From Brienomyrus brachyistius (Eukaryota > Chordata > Actinopteri > Osteoglossiformes > Mormyridae): a stretch of DNA of 64,000 nt. Both the position numbers and the translations under genes were made by a program. The stretch covers positions 1 through 64,000 of the forward strand of contig NW_026042458.1 in assembly GCF_023856365.1 (NCBI RefSeq), read 5' to 3'. The notes under the pieces were generated by a model. That model had not been told where the DNA came from and ran no database searches. It saw only the letters and a program-made list of their open reading frames with translations. This document shows positions 20,665-31,799 of the stretch, one piece after another. The number at the start of each line of letters is the position of its first letter. The first letter of the stretch is position 1.

Positions 20665-21662
20665 ATTCTATAAAAAGAAACTTACTGTACTGTACAATAA
20701 AGTATTTCACCACTGCTTCTTCCTCAGCTCCCACTGTTTGCTAGCACATGCATCTTTTGATTTCTTAGTGCAATCTGTGCTTTATTTTTTTTTTGTGAAA
20801 TGTAAGTGCAGTATCTGTTTATTAAGTGCTGTGGTTTAATATGTACATTATTATTTCAGTACTGTGTATACTGTCCTTAATGTCTTGCCTCTCTCGTATA
20901 ACTTGAGATACGCCCAAATTGACTTGCAACAAGTGGTCCTGGTTCCAAATGCGGAAGGCGATGGATACCTGTATTTTATATGCTGTAGTGTGCTGGGTGT
21001 CAGACATTGCAATGCACCTTGCTTTGATCTTGACCTGTTAGATCAGAGGGAGGTAATCTTATCCAGAAAGGGCCACTGTGTATGATGGTTTTCACTGCAA
21101 CTCTCTTAACAGCGAACCTAACAGTTATCCCAATACCTTGATCTTGCTAGCATATTTAAATGTGTACCTATTCAGGAATAGAGTGGTGAAGGCATTCAGA
21201 GGAGGACTGATGATTATCAGAGGGAACAAAGGGGCTGGGTACTTGTCAGTATCCAGTAGAACCACCAGACTCCTACACTGAATGGTTCTGGATGTGGCAC
21301 AGACGTTAATCCCTCTGTATTAGGGGATCCGTCTCCAGTTTGTACTCTTCTAGTTAATAGGTAGATTATCAGGCAGTTTTTCACCCTAGTCCAGTACTCA
21401 TTGACAGCCTAATACACCGTGTTTCAGTTTGTCTTGATAGTCAATACATGTCACAGGATGTACATTACTCTGATGGGCAGGCCCTCTTACATATGATGGA
21501 AATTGCAATACCTACTTTTGGCCACGAGATGGCAGCAAGAAAATAGAAAAATTATTTTCCCACGGTCTACTAGCAGCTTTTAGATGTTAATTCTTCATAA
21601 AAATAATTTGACTTGATCCAATGTATTTTTAATACAAACAATTACCACACAAAGCTGCTAGT
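20665..21662. other. spacer of the inverted duplication, no recognised gene
   Basis: About 1 kb of single-copy-looking DNA. Open frames such as 20864-21085 (73 codons) show no domain I recognise. Confidence 0.4.
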
Positions 21663-22425
21663 TTCCTCCGGTTTCCCCCCACAGTCCAAAAACATGCTGA
21701 GGCTAATTGGAGTAGCTAAATTGCCCGTAGGTGTGCATGTGTGAGTGAATGGTGTGTGAGTGTGAGCTGTGATGGGCTGGCCCCCCATCCTGGGTTCTTC
21801 CCTGCCTCGTGCCCATTGATTCCGGGATAGACTCCGGACCCCCTGTGACCCAGTAGGATAAGCGGTTTGGACAATGGATGGATGGAAATAGCATACAGAT
21901 TAAGCACCTGTACTGTGCTATCTGCTTATAGTAGCTGTCCATTGTAGATACATCACTGTATGCATACTGTATTAAGAGCTAGATAAGGACAGTGGGTCAT
22001 TATATGGCTTGCAGTCCTGCTCATTTTCCTGCACCCGTTACACTAAGTGATACACCCACTAATGTCCTCTTTCATCCACTTTCAGGCATCTCTTGATCAG
22101 TGTATATTACTTACTATGGACCTTGGACATACATGCGATTGGACACACACACACACACACACACACTTACACTAATTACCTAATCAACCATCTGTGCAAG
22201 CAAGTAAACATGTACCATCTATATAAGTATTGTACATAGCATAGAGAGTGTCCAATCTATATTAAAGGTGACTCGAAAGAAGTCAGACTTTAGTAAAGAC
22301 TGTAAATTTCTCAGCCATAACATAAGCCGTAAATAATTACCAAATGAGTCATCCCCTTTCGGAAACATTTATTGATATTCTTTCATAACACACAGACATG
22401 AGTTTTTTTTCAACTGTCAGCATCC
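21663..22425 (-). repeat. right arm of the inverted duplication, with truncated SINE
   Basis: It ends in ...AACTGTCAGCATCC, the mirror of the left arm's start. The SINE inside it (21663-21885) stops in mid-body at TTTCCTCCGG, so the inner breakpoint fell within the SINE. It keeps the GAAATAGCATACAG flank, that is, one side of the left copy's target duplication. A (CA)n run at 22144-22164 lies in the arm. Confidence 0.85.
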
Positions 22426-22903
22426 GATCCAAACGGGATTCCCATTTCCTTTCTGTGGGATCCAACAGAACACGGGCTGACCATCAGTCAACATGTCTTC
22501 AACCGTGCAGGACAGGACCCAGTCCAGGCCAAACCTCACGGTGCTGGTGTTAATAAAAAAAATGTAAGGAACATGCAGCTGCAGCTCACACACAAACACA
22601 GTCCACAGCATCCAGAAAAAGGTCAGGCCTTTTTCTTCTTTAGCTGACTCCGCCCAGACCTCGCCCCCTTTCTGGGCGCCTCGCACTATGCCTTTGAACT
22701 GGCCCTGCAGCTTGGCCCGTTTCCTGTTTCCCAATGCAAGTCATAAGATTCACCCGTAAATGATATTTTGAATCGGAACGATATTTATTACTATTGTTTA
22801 GATTAAATATATAACGGTTTAATGATTGAATATAACTTGATATTGTTGTTTGTGTTGTTTAGTTTGAGGTTCTAGTTTCTGTCTTTATCCGCTTTCGTTT
22901 CAG
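22426..22903. other. no recognised gene upstream of the Brachyury-like exons
   Basis: A 106-codon minus-strand frame (22417-22734) crosses this region but I recognise no domain in it. No T-box coding sequence was seen here. Confidence 0.4.
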
Positions 22904-23195
22904 TAGGCAGCTGGTTCATCCCAGGCTCAGGGTCTCTCTGCTCTTCATCAAACCCACACCCCCAGTTTGGGAGCACCCTCTCCCTCTCCTCCCCCCACGG
23001 CTGTGACTGTTACTCCTCCTTGAGGAGTAACTGCTCCGCCCCCTATCCCAGCCCCTATACCCACAGGAGTGCATCACCCAGTGAGCCGCCGCCCTGCCTG
23101 TCCCCTCACACAAGCACACACTGAAATCATGGTCCTAAGCTCTCTGTGTGGGTCACCACGATAGTACAGCACACCGACGATTACCCTCTGACTGA

Positions 23196-23300
23196 ATCAG
23201 AATCAGCTTTATTTGGCCAAGTATGTTCACACATATTGGGAATAGTTAGACATTTAATCAAAATAATTAAGACAAGACATAAACATACAGTTCTGTTGAT
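23196..23300. repeat. dispersed repeat in the Brachyury-like intron
   Basis: AATCAGAATCAGCTTTATTT followed by GGCCAAGTATGTTCACACAT is a common fish interspersed repeat end. Its limits and class are uncertain. Confidence 0.45.
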
Positions 23301-24435
23301 ATGCGACGCATATAACCTCTGCATTCACAGCACTGCTTCAGTTATCGAAGAGCAAATTTCCAAAACTCACTCAGTCCGATAACCTAAAGTAATAAGTCAT
23401 AATCCTCTTCATACGTTGCAGTAATGGGAATGAAATCTCACTCAGTGTTTATGTAATGGAGCAATGGAATTTCGTGAAATTTCCAAAAGTCCACAGAAAT
23501 ATTTAGAAAAACATTCCTGCAGACTGAGTTTTTGATATTTGCTTTTCAATTAACACAATTTTCTTCAGTCTGAGGTTTAACAGAATTCAGCCATATGCTG
23601 TTCAAAAAAAACTACACAGAACAAAAACAGAATGGACTTTACATCTGTCTGAAAGGAAAGTTGACACAGGCTGCAGCAGTGAACAAATCAATCAATGTAT
23701 TAAAGTTAGGCATTAAGTAACTGGAGGCAGTATATACATAACATGATAACATGCCTTTTCTGTATTGACCATATTAAGGACGCTGTAACACTGCCCACCA
23801 CATACCTGCTTCATTTATTGTTTTATACTTGCAGCTGCTTATTCAGACAGCTCGTCTACCTGTCTGTCCATGTTGCCCTCCCATGACAACTGGTCCAGCC
23901 TACAGGTGCCGTCCCATTCCGGCATGTTACCCATGAGTCATAGCGGCACCTCCGGGAGCAGCTCCAGGTGAGCCCGTGCCTCCCCTCCCCCACCTGTCCC
24001 CATGCTGAGTCTCGGGCCCCCGTCTTCCCTCTTGTTCTCGCCTATACCCACATCCTGGCCTGTGTCTGCATCGTCTCACCTCGTTAACAGGACTTTCGCC
24101 TTCTTCTGTCCTGATCCATTCAGGCCCATCATTCTGGGACATGCTTTGATTTATTTCGCCATAGTTACTCTTTGTTTTCCTTTGTACTTTGCACTCTACA
24201 AGTAAAATGAATAAAAAATAGGCATTATTTTGATATTGTTTTAGTACAGTGACACTAGTATATTTGTTGTTGTTTCCAGGCAACACTGCATGCTGATTTA
24301 ACGTCTTTCCTTAATCTCCACCCCATTGCTCACACACAGCCAGTATCCCAGTTTGTGGTCAATGAGCTCCTCCTCACTCACCCCAGTCTCCTAGTCCAGT
24401 GGAATGTCCAACAGCTTGGGCTCTCAGTTCCTGCG

Positions 24436-24712
24436 TGTCATGCCCGGCTCGTCCGCTCCTCCTGTGTGCCACGCCCCCTGATTACCCACGTGTTTTCTCC
24501 CGATTTGTACCCAGCTGTATCTAGTTAATTTGCTCAGTCCTGTGTATTTCAGTCCGTGTCTTACCTGAGTCCAGTGTCTGTCATTGATGTTTGTATGCGT
24601 GAGATGTTTCCCCGTCCGCGCTTCCTAATTAAACTCCCGTTTTTGCCTGTCCGCTTGCTCCTTGCACGCCTTGCCCGCACGATCGCCTGCCTGCTTGTAC
24701 CCGATCGTGACA
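24436..24712 (+). mobile_element. solo LTR of the proline-rich element family
   Basis: 277 bp, TGTCATGCCC...GATCGTGACA, clearly the same LTR family as 3326-3612 but diverged (for example TATTTCAG at the TATA position, GTCTGTCATTGATG retained). It is flanked by the 5-bp duplication CTGCG (24431-24435, 24713-24717). It lies in the last coding exon of the Brachyury-like remnant. Confidence 0.92.
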
Positions 24713-24892
24713 CTGCGCAGCTCTACAACTCATTACCCAGGGCTCTCGCACCCGGCCACAGTGCCCCTCTCAGGCTCCCCGCTGTATGACAGCACTGCCC
24801 CATCGGAAGTTCATGAAGCCTCACAGTACGACGCCTCTCCCCACGCGCGCTTAGCCACCACCGGGACTCCCATCACTCCTCCTTCCCTGTAG

Positions 24893-25365
24893 GGCGGCGC
24901 ACTTCCATTATTATTACAGTTTCTACTGTCACTCTGTTGCTTTTCCTGGTGCTGGACTTTTGACAGATAAATACATTATTTGTTGCATTCAGTGACAAAA
25001 GATTGGTCTGTTTAACACCCTCAGTCTCCACCCTATGAGCCCCTTGTTGGCGGCAGAATCAGGAAGATGTCGGAGAAAGCAGAGGTAAAGTGAATAGTCA
25101 CCTCGACAATAATGTGAAAACCGCTAATGGTGATCATGCCTGTGTGGGTGAAATGGATCACCACAGTATAAGCGGATGATGATTATAGACGATTTTTCCC
25201 TTTTTCTTTATGTCTGTTTACCATCTAATAGGCATTTTTTTTCTTTGGGATGCATCTAGGTCAGATACGACCAAAATATTTTTCTCATTTCAGAAGTGAA
25301 AAAAAATATTGCTCTCAGATTCTGTTCAGTTGTAGTTTTTTAAAATAACCTTGATTTGTGTTTGT
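24893..25365. other. 3' flank of the Brachyury-like remnant
   Basis: Probable former 3' UTR and flank. No other gene or repeat was recognised. Confidence 0.4.
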
Positions 25366-26059
25366 TTAACACTAGATTTACCGAGTTTTTATTCTCTGCT
25401 GAGAGTCCCAAGGTGTTTGTCACCCCTGCTGTGATTTTCGCAGGTCTTCAGCCCCATCCTCCTCCTGCTTTTGTTGTGCAAACACACCCATTACCTGTGA
25501 GGCCTGGCGCATTTGCATTTTTTACTCAGAGTAGCTCAAATCCAAGGCAGGCTAAACCTCTGTGTGTGACATGGAAACCTTCACAAAAGTCTGCCATATC
25601 TATACCAAATATCCCACACGCTGACTGACCTGCAAATATGAAAGACGCACATTCACAAAATATATGGAAACACAAGTCTGTGTTATTTATAAAACAAATT
25701 GAGTGAAAATAGAATGAAAAGTTGCTAATAGAATGAAATGAATAAAATGAAAACATGCTAACACTTCAGTCTCCAATGCATGTTTGTATATAAATGTCAT
25801 AAGCTGAGTGAAGTCATGGTCCATGGTTTTTGACATGCTCATACACATACAGAATAAAATGTCATTTCATTTTCATTGGCCATCACTGAATTATAACACC
25901 AAAAGTGAATTTTGTTTTTGTGTGATCTCTCCAGCTTTGCATGTTTGGCTGTTCATGTAAAAATTGATATATCCGTGCCTCAGTTCCAGGTTCATCTCTT
26001 CGTCATCTTTCTGCCTTTTGTCTCAGTGGTTACTGTCCCACACAGTCTGTCTATCTTTC

Positions 26060-26510
26060 AAAGTCTGTGTTTGCAGCGTTTGAAAACCCAGTGACCATCA
26101 TCCCTGTATTTGGCAATGGAGTTCCTTGGCTAGAAGAATCGGAAACAATCTTCTTTTTCCTTTCCACCCTGTAGATGCTTTGTACAGAACGTAGGCATTC
26201 ACCGCCACCAAGTCCAGCATGTTGTAAAACACAGCTACTGGCCACTTGCTTGTTGCTGCTCGTACTGAATACATGCGCGCCATTCTAAACACTGACGTGG
26301 AGAATTCCTCTCCCTGTGCAGTGTCCTTTGCCAATGGAGGAAGTTCACGGCAAACGTTATTCACCATGCCCAGTAAAGTGAAGCAGTCTGTGTGACAGTG
26401 ACAGTGAGGTGAAGAAATTGTCCATTGTGACATTTCTCCCGTCATCCAGAAATGACTCCATCAGACTCATGACCACGTTCTCTGCCAGCCTTCACCAAGA
26501 ACTGTGCTGA
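26060..26510 (-). pseudogene. piggyBac transposase C-terminal half (inverted copy)
   Basis: The minus strand reads DDGRNVTMDNFF, with asparagine-flanked D (catalytic region), then jumps to ARMYSVRAATSKWPVAVFYN and ALLAKELH-type sequence. The part between these blocks is deleted relative to the plus-strand copy, and frames are broken. Confidence 0.75.
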
Positions 26511-26583
26511 AAGTTTCACTCCAGGAGAACACATGAACATAGATGTACAGCTGTTCTCGACCAAGGTTCATTGTCCATGCAGT

Positions 26584-27772
26584 ATATTTACATTTACATT
26601 TACAGGATTTGGCAGACGCCCTTAGCCAGAGCGACTTACATAAGTGCTTTGAGACTCTGCAATGAATTTCCGATGCTAGCTCAATAAGGACCCCAGCTAC
26701 GAATACTATCTCTGAGAACGCCATTGAGTAGTGCAGAATTTTTATTTTATTTAATTTTTTTAAAACACACACCAGAAAAAGAGTCGAGTAAGAATATAGA
26801 AGTTCTACGTCAGGTATTTCTGAAAAAGAAAAGTTTTGAGTCGTCGCTTGAAGACACTCAAGGATTCAGCTGTTCGGACATCTAGGGGGAGTTCATTCCA
26901 TCAATTAGGTGCCAGGACAGAGAAGAGCCGAGATGCGTGTCTTCCTTGTGCCTTGAGGGGAGGTGGGACCAGTCGAGCAGTGCTAGAGGATCGGAGAGAT
27001 CATGGTGCAGAGCGGGGTGTGATGAGGTCCTTTAGGTAGGATGGTGCCAGAGAATTTTTGGCTTTGTATGCGAGCATCAGTGTTTTGAATCTGATGCGTG
27101 CAGCTACAGGAAGCCAGTGGAGGGAGCGCAGCAAAGGAGTGGTGTGGGAGAACTTGGGAAGGATGAAAACAAGACGAGCAGCTGCATTCTGAATCAGTTG
27201 GAGGGGACGGATGGCGCTCAGTGGTAAACCCGCTAGAAGCAAGTTGCAGTAGTCAAGGCGTGAGATGACGAGGGACTGGACGAGTATCTGGGTAGCCTGG
27301 GTGGAAAGAAATGGACGTATCCTCCTGATGTTAAAGAGGAGAAACCGACAAGAGCGAGAAAGACTGGCGATATGTGAGGAAAATGACAACCGATCATCTA
27401 TGGTAACTCCAAGGTTTCTAGCAGAAACCGAAGGACGGATCAGGGAGTTGTCAAAGGAGATCGCAAGGTCCTGGAGGGGGGATGAGTCAGCCGGGATGTA
27501 AAGCAACTCAGTTTTACTAGTTTTGAGTTTTAGCTGGTGAGTGGTCATCCAAGATGAGATGTCTGCCAAGCATGTAGAGATCTTAGTGGAGACATGAGTG
27601 TCTGAGGGAGGGAAGGAGAGGATGAGTTGAGTGTCATCGGCATAGCAGTGGTAGGAGAAGCCATGTGAGGATATAACTTCGCCAAGAGATTTAGTGTAGA
27701 GGGAGAATAGGAGAGGGCCAAGAACCGAGCCCTGAGGGACACCGGTGGAAAGACAACGTGGAGTAGATGTGG
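26584..27772 (-). mobile_element. 5'-truncated L2-like LINE
   Basis: An uninterrupted minus-strand frame from about 27770 to 27000 encodes reverse transcriptase: [20 protein letters not shown], the catalytic [32 protein letters not shown], and the C-terminal [21 protein letters not shown] 3' UTR runs to 26584 and ends in TTTACATTTACA repeats (as TGTAAATGTAAA on this strand). The endonuclease is absent, as in most 5'-truncated insertions. It sits between the two piggyBac halves. Confidence 0.88.
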
Positions 27773-28792
27773 ATCCATTCCATGTCACTTGGTATATCGC
27801 ATCCAAGCCGGACAAATTTGGGATCAAGTTCTGGATGGCCACGGATTTGGAGACCAAATACGTCTGCAACGTGTCCCCTAACTTGGGAAAGGACCCCAGT
27901 CACCAGAAAAGGGAGAGGCTGGCAGAGAACATGGTCATGAGTCTGATGGAGCCATTTCTGGATGACGGGAGAAATGTCACAACGGACAATTTCTTCACCT
28001 CACTGGCACTGTCACACAGACTGCTTCAGCGCAAAACAACACTACTGAGCACAGGGAATAAAGTTTGGTATGAACTTCCTCCAATTTCAAAGGACGCTGC
28101 ACAGCAAGAGGAATTCTCCGCGTCAGTGCTTAGAAGTGGCAGTGTCTCCTTGACAATTTATGCACCTAATAAAACAAGATTGTGTGTGTTCTGAGTTCCT
28201 TGGACCAAGATGTGGCGATCTGTGAAGGCAGAAAGAGGAAACCCAACACGATAACAGACTATAACCACATGAAGGTATGTGAATGTGTGTATAATTTTAC
28301 ATCAGTGCTACAATGTTTTCTGATATGTACTATACAGGCCTATATAGAAAGAAGGTAGAAAAAAAGCAAATACACTCATGACTCTCTCTCTCTCTGCTGT
28401 TATAGTGTGGTGTAAATGTGTTGGACCAAATGGCGCGCATGTATTCCGTAAGAGCAGCAACATGCAGGTGGCCAGTAGCTGTATTTTACAACATGCTGGA
28501 CCTGGTGGTGGCAAATTCCTACGTTCTGTACAAGGCATGTACAGGGTGGGAAGGCAAAAGAAGATTATTTTTGAGTCATCTAGCCAAGGAACTCCATTGC
28601 CAATTTATGCCACAAAAGGCTATGGGGACAGAGGAAGGCTGCTGCTGTGCCAGGACTTGTATGGACAACTCAGTGTCAGGTACAGGAGAACTGCAACAGA
28701 AACCGCAGCAGGTTTACCAGTGCAAAGTGTTACAAATTCACTTGCGCCAAATGCAGGGATGATGGTCACTGGGTCTGCAAACACTGCAAAGT
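27772..28792 (+). pseudogene. piggyBac transposase, C-terminal two thirds
   Basis: Exon one (27775-28275) contains [20 protein letters not shown], then NVTTDNFFTSLALSHRLLQ with a catalytic-triad aspartate, and, after a frame change near 28140, VCVLSSLDQDVAICEGRKRK ending at a donor (AAG-GTATGTG). After an intron (28276-28405, acceptor TATAG) follows GVNVLDQMARMYSV, with the third catalytic-region aspartate, and PVAVFYNMLDLVVANSYVLY. The C-terminal cysteine-rich zinc domain is in yet another frame (CAKCRDDGHWVCKHCKV, stop near 28790). The N-terminal third is missing, replaced at 27772 by the L2 end. Confidence 0.85.
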
Positions 28793-29139
28793 TTGAAACA
28801 CTAAATTTTTTTTATAAATAAAACAGACTTGTGCTTCCATATATTTTGTGAATGTGTGTCTTTCATATTTGCAGGTCAGTCAGCATGTGGGATATTTGGT
28901 ATAGATATGGCAGACTTTTGTGAAGGTTTCCATGTCACACACAGAGGTTTAGCCTGCCTTGGATTTTAGCTGCTCTGAGTAAAAAAATGCAAATGTGCCA
29001 GGCCTCACAGGTAATGGGTGTGTTTGCACAACAAAAGCAGGAGGACAATGGCCCAAGAAACTCTCAGCAGGGATGCTAGTAGGTGTTAGGCCCAGGGAAT
29101 TTACGCAAATTTGCGTAGATTTGGCAGTTCTAGTGTTAA

Positions 29140-30115
29140 AATGCCATTACCTGTTGCTTACTGGGCCGCTGAAAATGTCTGGCCCAGCTAAATTTCTTGG
29201 TTTAAAAATCTGGCCCAACTACTTTCCAGACCTGGACTAGCCCTACTGAATCATACACTAATGTTATTCTGTTATGTGGGCTGTTGTGATAGGGAGATTT
29301 GCTGGATGCTGCACGACGGGTGGTGTCCCTGCTGCAGAATGCCCTGTCTGAAGCAGCACCTAGAGACAGTGAGGGTTGTTGTTATCACCTTAATATTGTA
29401 TATACGCAATCTGTTATTTCTTAACTAATATAATTGTAAGGTATTCTTCTAATATATTGTGCACAGCCAACAAAAAAGAGAAAAATGCAAAACCAAAGGA
29501 AGGCTTTCTTTTCTCTTAAAAGTCTTTTTTCTAAACCAACTGAGAGTCAGTTAGAGGGGTGTTCATTATCAGTATTGTTGCTGGCATTTCTGAAAATGTG
29601 CCAATTTTAGTCAAGTGGCTACTTTTCAAATGCAGTCCCTGGCCAAGATGAAGAAAGTTCATGAAGACTACATGATAATATTAAGCACTGACATAACAAA
29701 CAACATTTTTTACATGCAAAATATACAGGAAATATACACTGCAACAGGCTAGGATAGACAAATAACCAAATACACTTGCAAGCCTGACCACTTTAGACCC
29801 CAGATTAGAAAATTGGTGAATGAGCATATATTTTTTCCAAGTTTTGTTTTGCTTTCAAGTTCTCACAAATAAAAAAAAAAAAAAGATTTTCCCACTATAG
29901 CCAGATCCAGTTTCTGTGGGGGGCGGGGGGGGGGTGACAATTTGTAGTAATAACTATTTCCTGCTGAAAACCACTGGTAAACTATCCACATGTCTCTGAA
30001 TATCTGTGAGTCCCGAGACCTCCATGACAGATAGATATAAGTTGCTAGTGTTGATCGGCAGGAAATCTTCTCCAAAGCCCCACCACCACCTCACACCAAT
30101 CCACCCAGGGTTTAC
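29140..30115. other. no recognised gene
   Basis: It contains an A run near 29870-29884 and a G-rich run near 29922-29936. A short exon-like piece near 29290-29355 (DLLDAARRVVSLLQNAL) may be real coding sequence but I cannot place it. Confidence 0.35.
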
Positions 30116-30119
30116 TCCA

Positions 30120-30785
30120 AATAAATTTGCTGGTAATACAAACCGGATCAACTTGTGGTTTGTGTCCACGTGTACTAGAGACAAAGGCCCTGGTACATTC
30201 TGCGTACAACACAGCCAAGACTTGACAACCTTTATATGATGCGCATGGAATCAACCCTATGCATGGAGGCTGCAACTCTTCTCCACCGAACCCTGTAGCC
30301 CATTGACTGCAGCCTGCATTGACTATCCTGTAGCCTGCATTTGGTAGATCATTCTTGACAGAAGAAACCAAATTGTCAAGTTCCCTAACACAGAGCTCAT
30401 ACTCTTTTATTCTTCTTAAGATTGTTCTTCTTGAAACACCCATCAGTGTGGCTATGCAAGGCACAGGAAGTTGAGTATGGAGCATTTCTTTCAAACATTG
30501 TTCTTCAATCAAAATCTTGGGTCGTCTATTGGTGGCAGCGACTTCCTGTGTGACACATGGGGCTGGACGTTCCAGATGTGCCCTCACAAGGTCAAAGAGC
30601 TCTTGCAAAGCCAGGGTGATAGCAGGAGGTACTTCAATGTGATTAGACAGGGCCTGCAGAAGATACAGCTCCTGATGACAAAGGAACTCCAGGTAATCCA
30701 AATTTAGTGGAGTCGCGCTGAATCCTATTTCTATTTTATGCAGAAGACTTTCGAGAAGGTGGTATCTGAGCTGTTCACAGAACAA
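30120..30785 (-). pseudogene. integrase-like protein fragment (helix-turn-helix plus start of DDE domain)
   Basis: The minus strand encodes a helical N-terminal region, then a helix-turn-helix (PVPCIATLMGVSRRTILRRI near 30420-30480), then LDNLVSSVKNDLPNAGYRI. A frame change near 30300 moves the continuation to another frame, which ends in SLVHVDTNHKLIRF near 30125-30165, the first catalytic aspartate region of a multicopy fish integrase family. The rest of the DDE domain is absent. Confidence 0.6.
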
Positions 30786-31340
30786 ATTATAGTTAATGAG
30801 GTGTCAAGATCTTGTCTCTGATCCACACACTAGGCCTACCATTCAAAAGTTTTAATTATGAAAATGAAATGTTTTTGTTTTGTGAGGTGCTTGTTCATGT
30901 ATGATGATGTAGTGGCTGCTCTGTTTGACCGTGGTAAACCTTTTCACAAACAATATAAGTGAAGAAGTATGACATTAGATCTAAGGACCAGAGTATAATA
31001 AAGTTAAATAAAATCCATCAAAAACACTTACTCAGTGGAGATTCCAATGTAGTAGGCAGACAACTTTATGGCTTTAATAATGAGTGTATTTAGCAGCTAC
31101 AAGGACAAAAGATATTATAAACCTCTCCATTTTAATGCTAATTTAATAAACATTAACAGATAGCACTTAAGGTGGTTTCGCCTATAGTCTGCTAACACTA
31201 ACCCGAGAACTAATATCTGAGGAGCGTTCTTCCCAGGATTTGAATTTATTAAATTGGTTTTGTGATGTTGTATTAAGAAATTTTATTCACAATGCAATTT
31301 ACCGTACATTGGCCCATTCTTTTATATACGGTAAGACGAA
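30786..31340. other. no recognised gene
   Basis: AT-rich flank with no repeats or coding signals that I can support. Confidence 0.35.
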
Positions 31341-31345
31341 GCGGG

Positions 31346-31520
31346 AAATTCGAGCGAGCGAGTGCTGTGCAGACGCGAGCGCGTAGAGGGGATGGGTTTT
31401 CAGCACTCGAGCACACGCACGCGCGTGGTTCGACTTTTGGCCCTAATTTAACGGCGAGCGAGTGAGTGAGTGCTGTGCAATCGCGAGCGCGTAGAGAGCA
31501 TGGATTTTCTGTTTTTATGC
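31346..31520. repeat. imperfect GC-rich tandem duplication
   Basis: GAGCGAGCGAGTGCTGTGCA followed by a GCGAGCGCGTAGAG block appears twice, about 105 bp apart (near 31350-31395 and 31455-31500), with small differences. GCGA/GTGA tetranucleotides dominate. Confidence 0.7.
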
Positions 31521-31674
31521 GCACGACTTTTGGCACTAATTTAACGCCATAGAAATGTGTGTTTAAAAGGGGAGGAGATCGGGTTGCAGCGCTGGTGTGA
31601 GCGGTTTCTCCGGGCAGTTCGCTCGAGGCTAACGTGGCTTTGGGAACGTGGTGCACCCGTCACCCATGCCAGGG

Positions 31675-31799
31675 AAGAAATCAAAACCGAAATGCTAGGA
31701 ATATGGACTTCATCTTACGTCAAGCGTTTTCCCCTCCATTGACGCCCATAAAGAAAAGGCTTAAAGTCCATATTCCTAGCATTTCGGTTTTGATTTCTT
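31675..31799. repeat. perfect 36-bp inverted repeat with 53-bp loop
   Basis: Left arm 31675-31710 (AAGAAATCAAAACCGAAATG...ATATGGACTT) and right arm 31764-31799 are exact reverse complements over 36 bp. The loop contains a further short GTCAA/TTGAC complement. The base composition of the arms is unlike the GC-rich DNA on the left. Confidence 0.93.

Larger units (their letters stand above)
22904..24892 (+). pseudogene. tbxt: Brachyury (T-box) C-terminal exons with stop and LTR insertion
   Basis: Three exons match the C-terminal half of Brachyury, the mesoderm/notochord T-box transcription factor. Exon A (about 22904/22907-23080, donor GTGAGC) contains NPHPQFGSTLSLSSPHGCD and PYPSPYTHR. Exon B (23835-23967) contains ACLSM-type TCLSMLPSHDNWSSL. 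Exon C (24340-24892) contains QYPSLWSMSSSSLTPVS and, after an interruption, HYPGLSHP, SGSPLYDS, SQYDASPHARLA and the end TPITPPSL. Splice phases agree across both introns (1, then 2). Two lesions stand out: TAG at 24392-24394, where relatives have glutamine, and a solo LTR plus its target duplication inside exon C. No T-box DNA-binding exons were seen in the 22 kb upstream. It is either a decaying Brachyury paralogue or the displaced tail of one; which paralogue cannot be told here. Confidence 0.85.
25366..29139. mobile_element. piggyBac composite with inverted half copy and inserted LINE
   Basis: Both outer ends read TTAA-CACTAGA inward (TTAA at 25366-25369 and 29136-29139), the TTAA target duplication and terminal repeat type of piggyBac elements. 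About 300 bp inside each end are also inverted copies of one another (from about 25440-25680 against 28830-29060), and so are the transposase 3' regions (26060-26480 against 27930-28790). The left half is thus a reversed copy of the element's 3' half. An L2 LINE fills the middle. The left half also has about 370 bp (25690-26060) not present in the right. It is non-autonomous in its present state. Confidence 0.75.

Noticed and set aside
22417..22734. 106-codon minus-strand ORF, considered as an immunoglobulin-like fragment
   Set aside because: It has a cysteine and a CWIPQK segment but no second cysteine motif or strand pattern; the resemblance is too weak.
26836..27501. Plus-strand ORFs over the L2
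   Set aside because: Antisense to a clear L2 reverse transcriptase and its 3' UTR.
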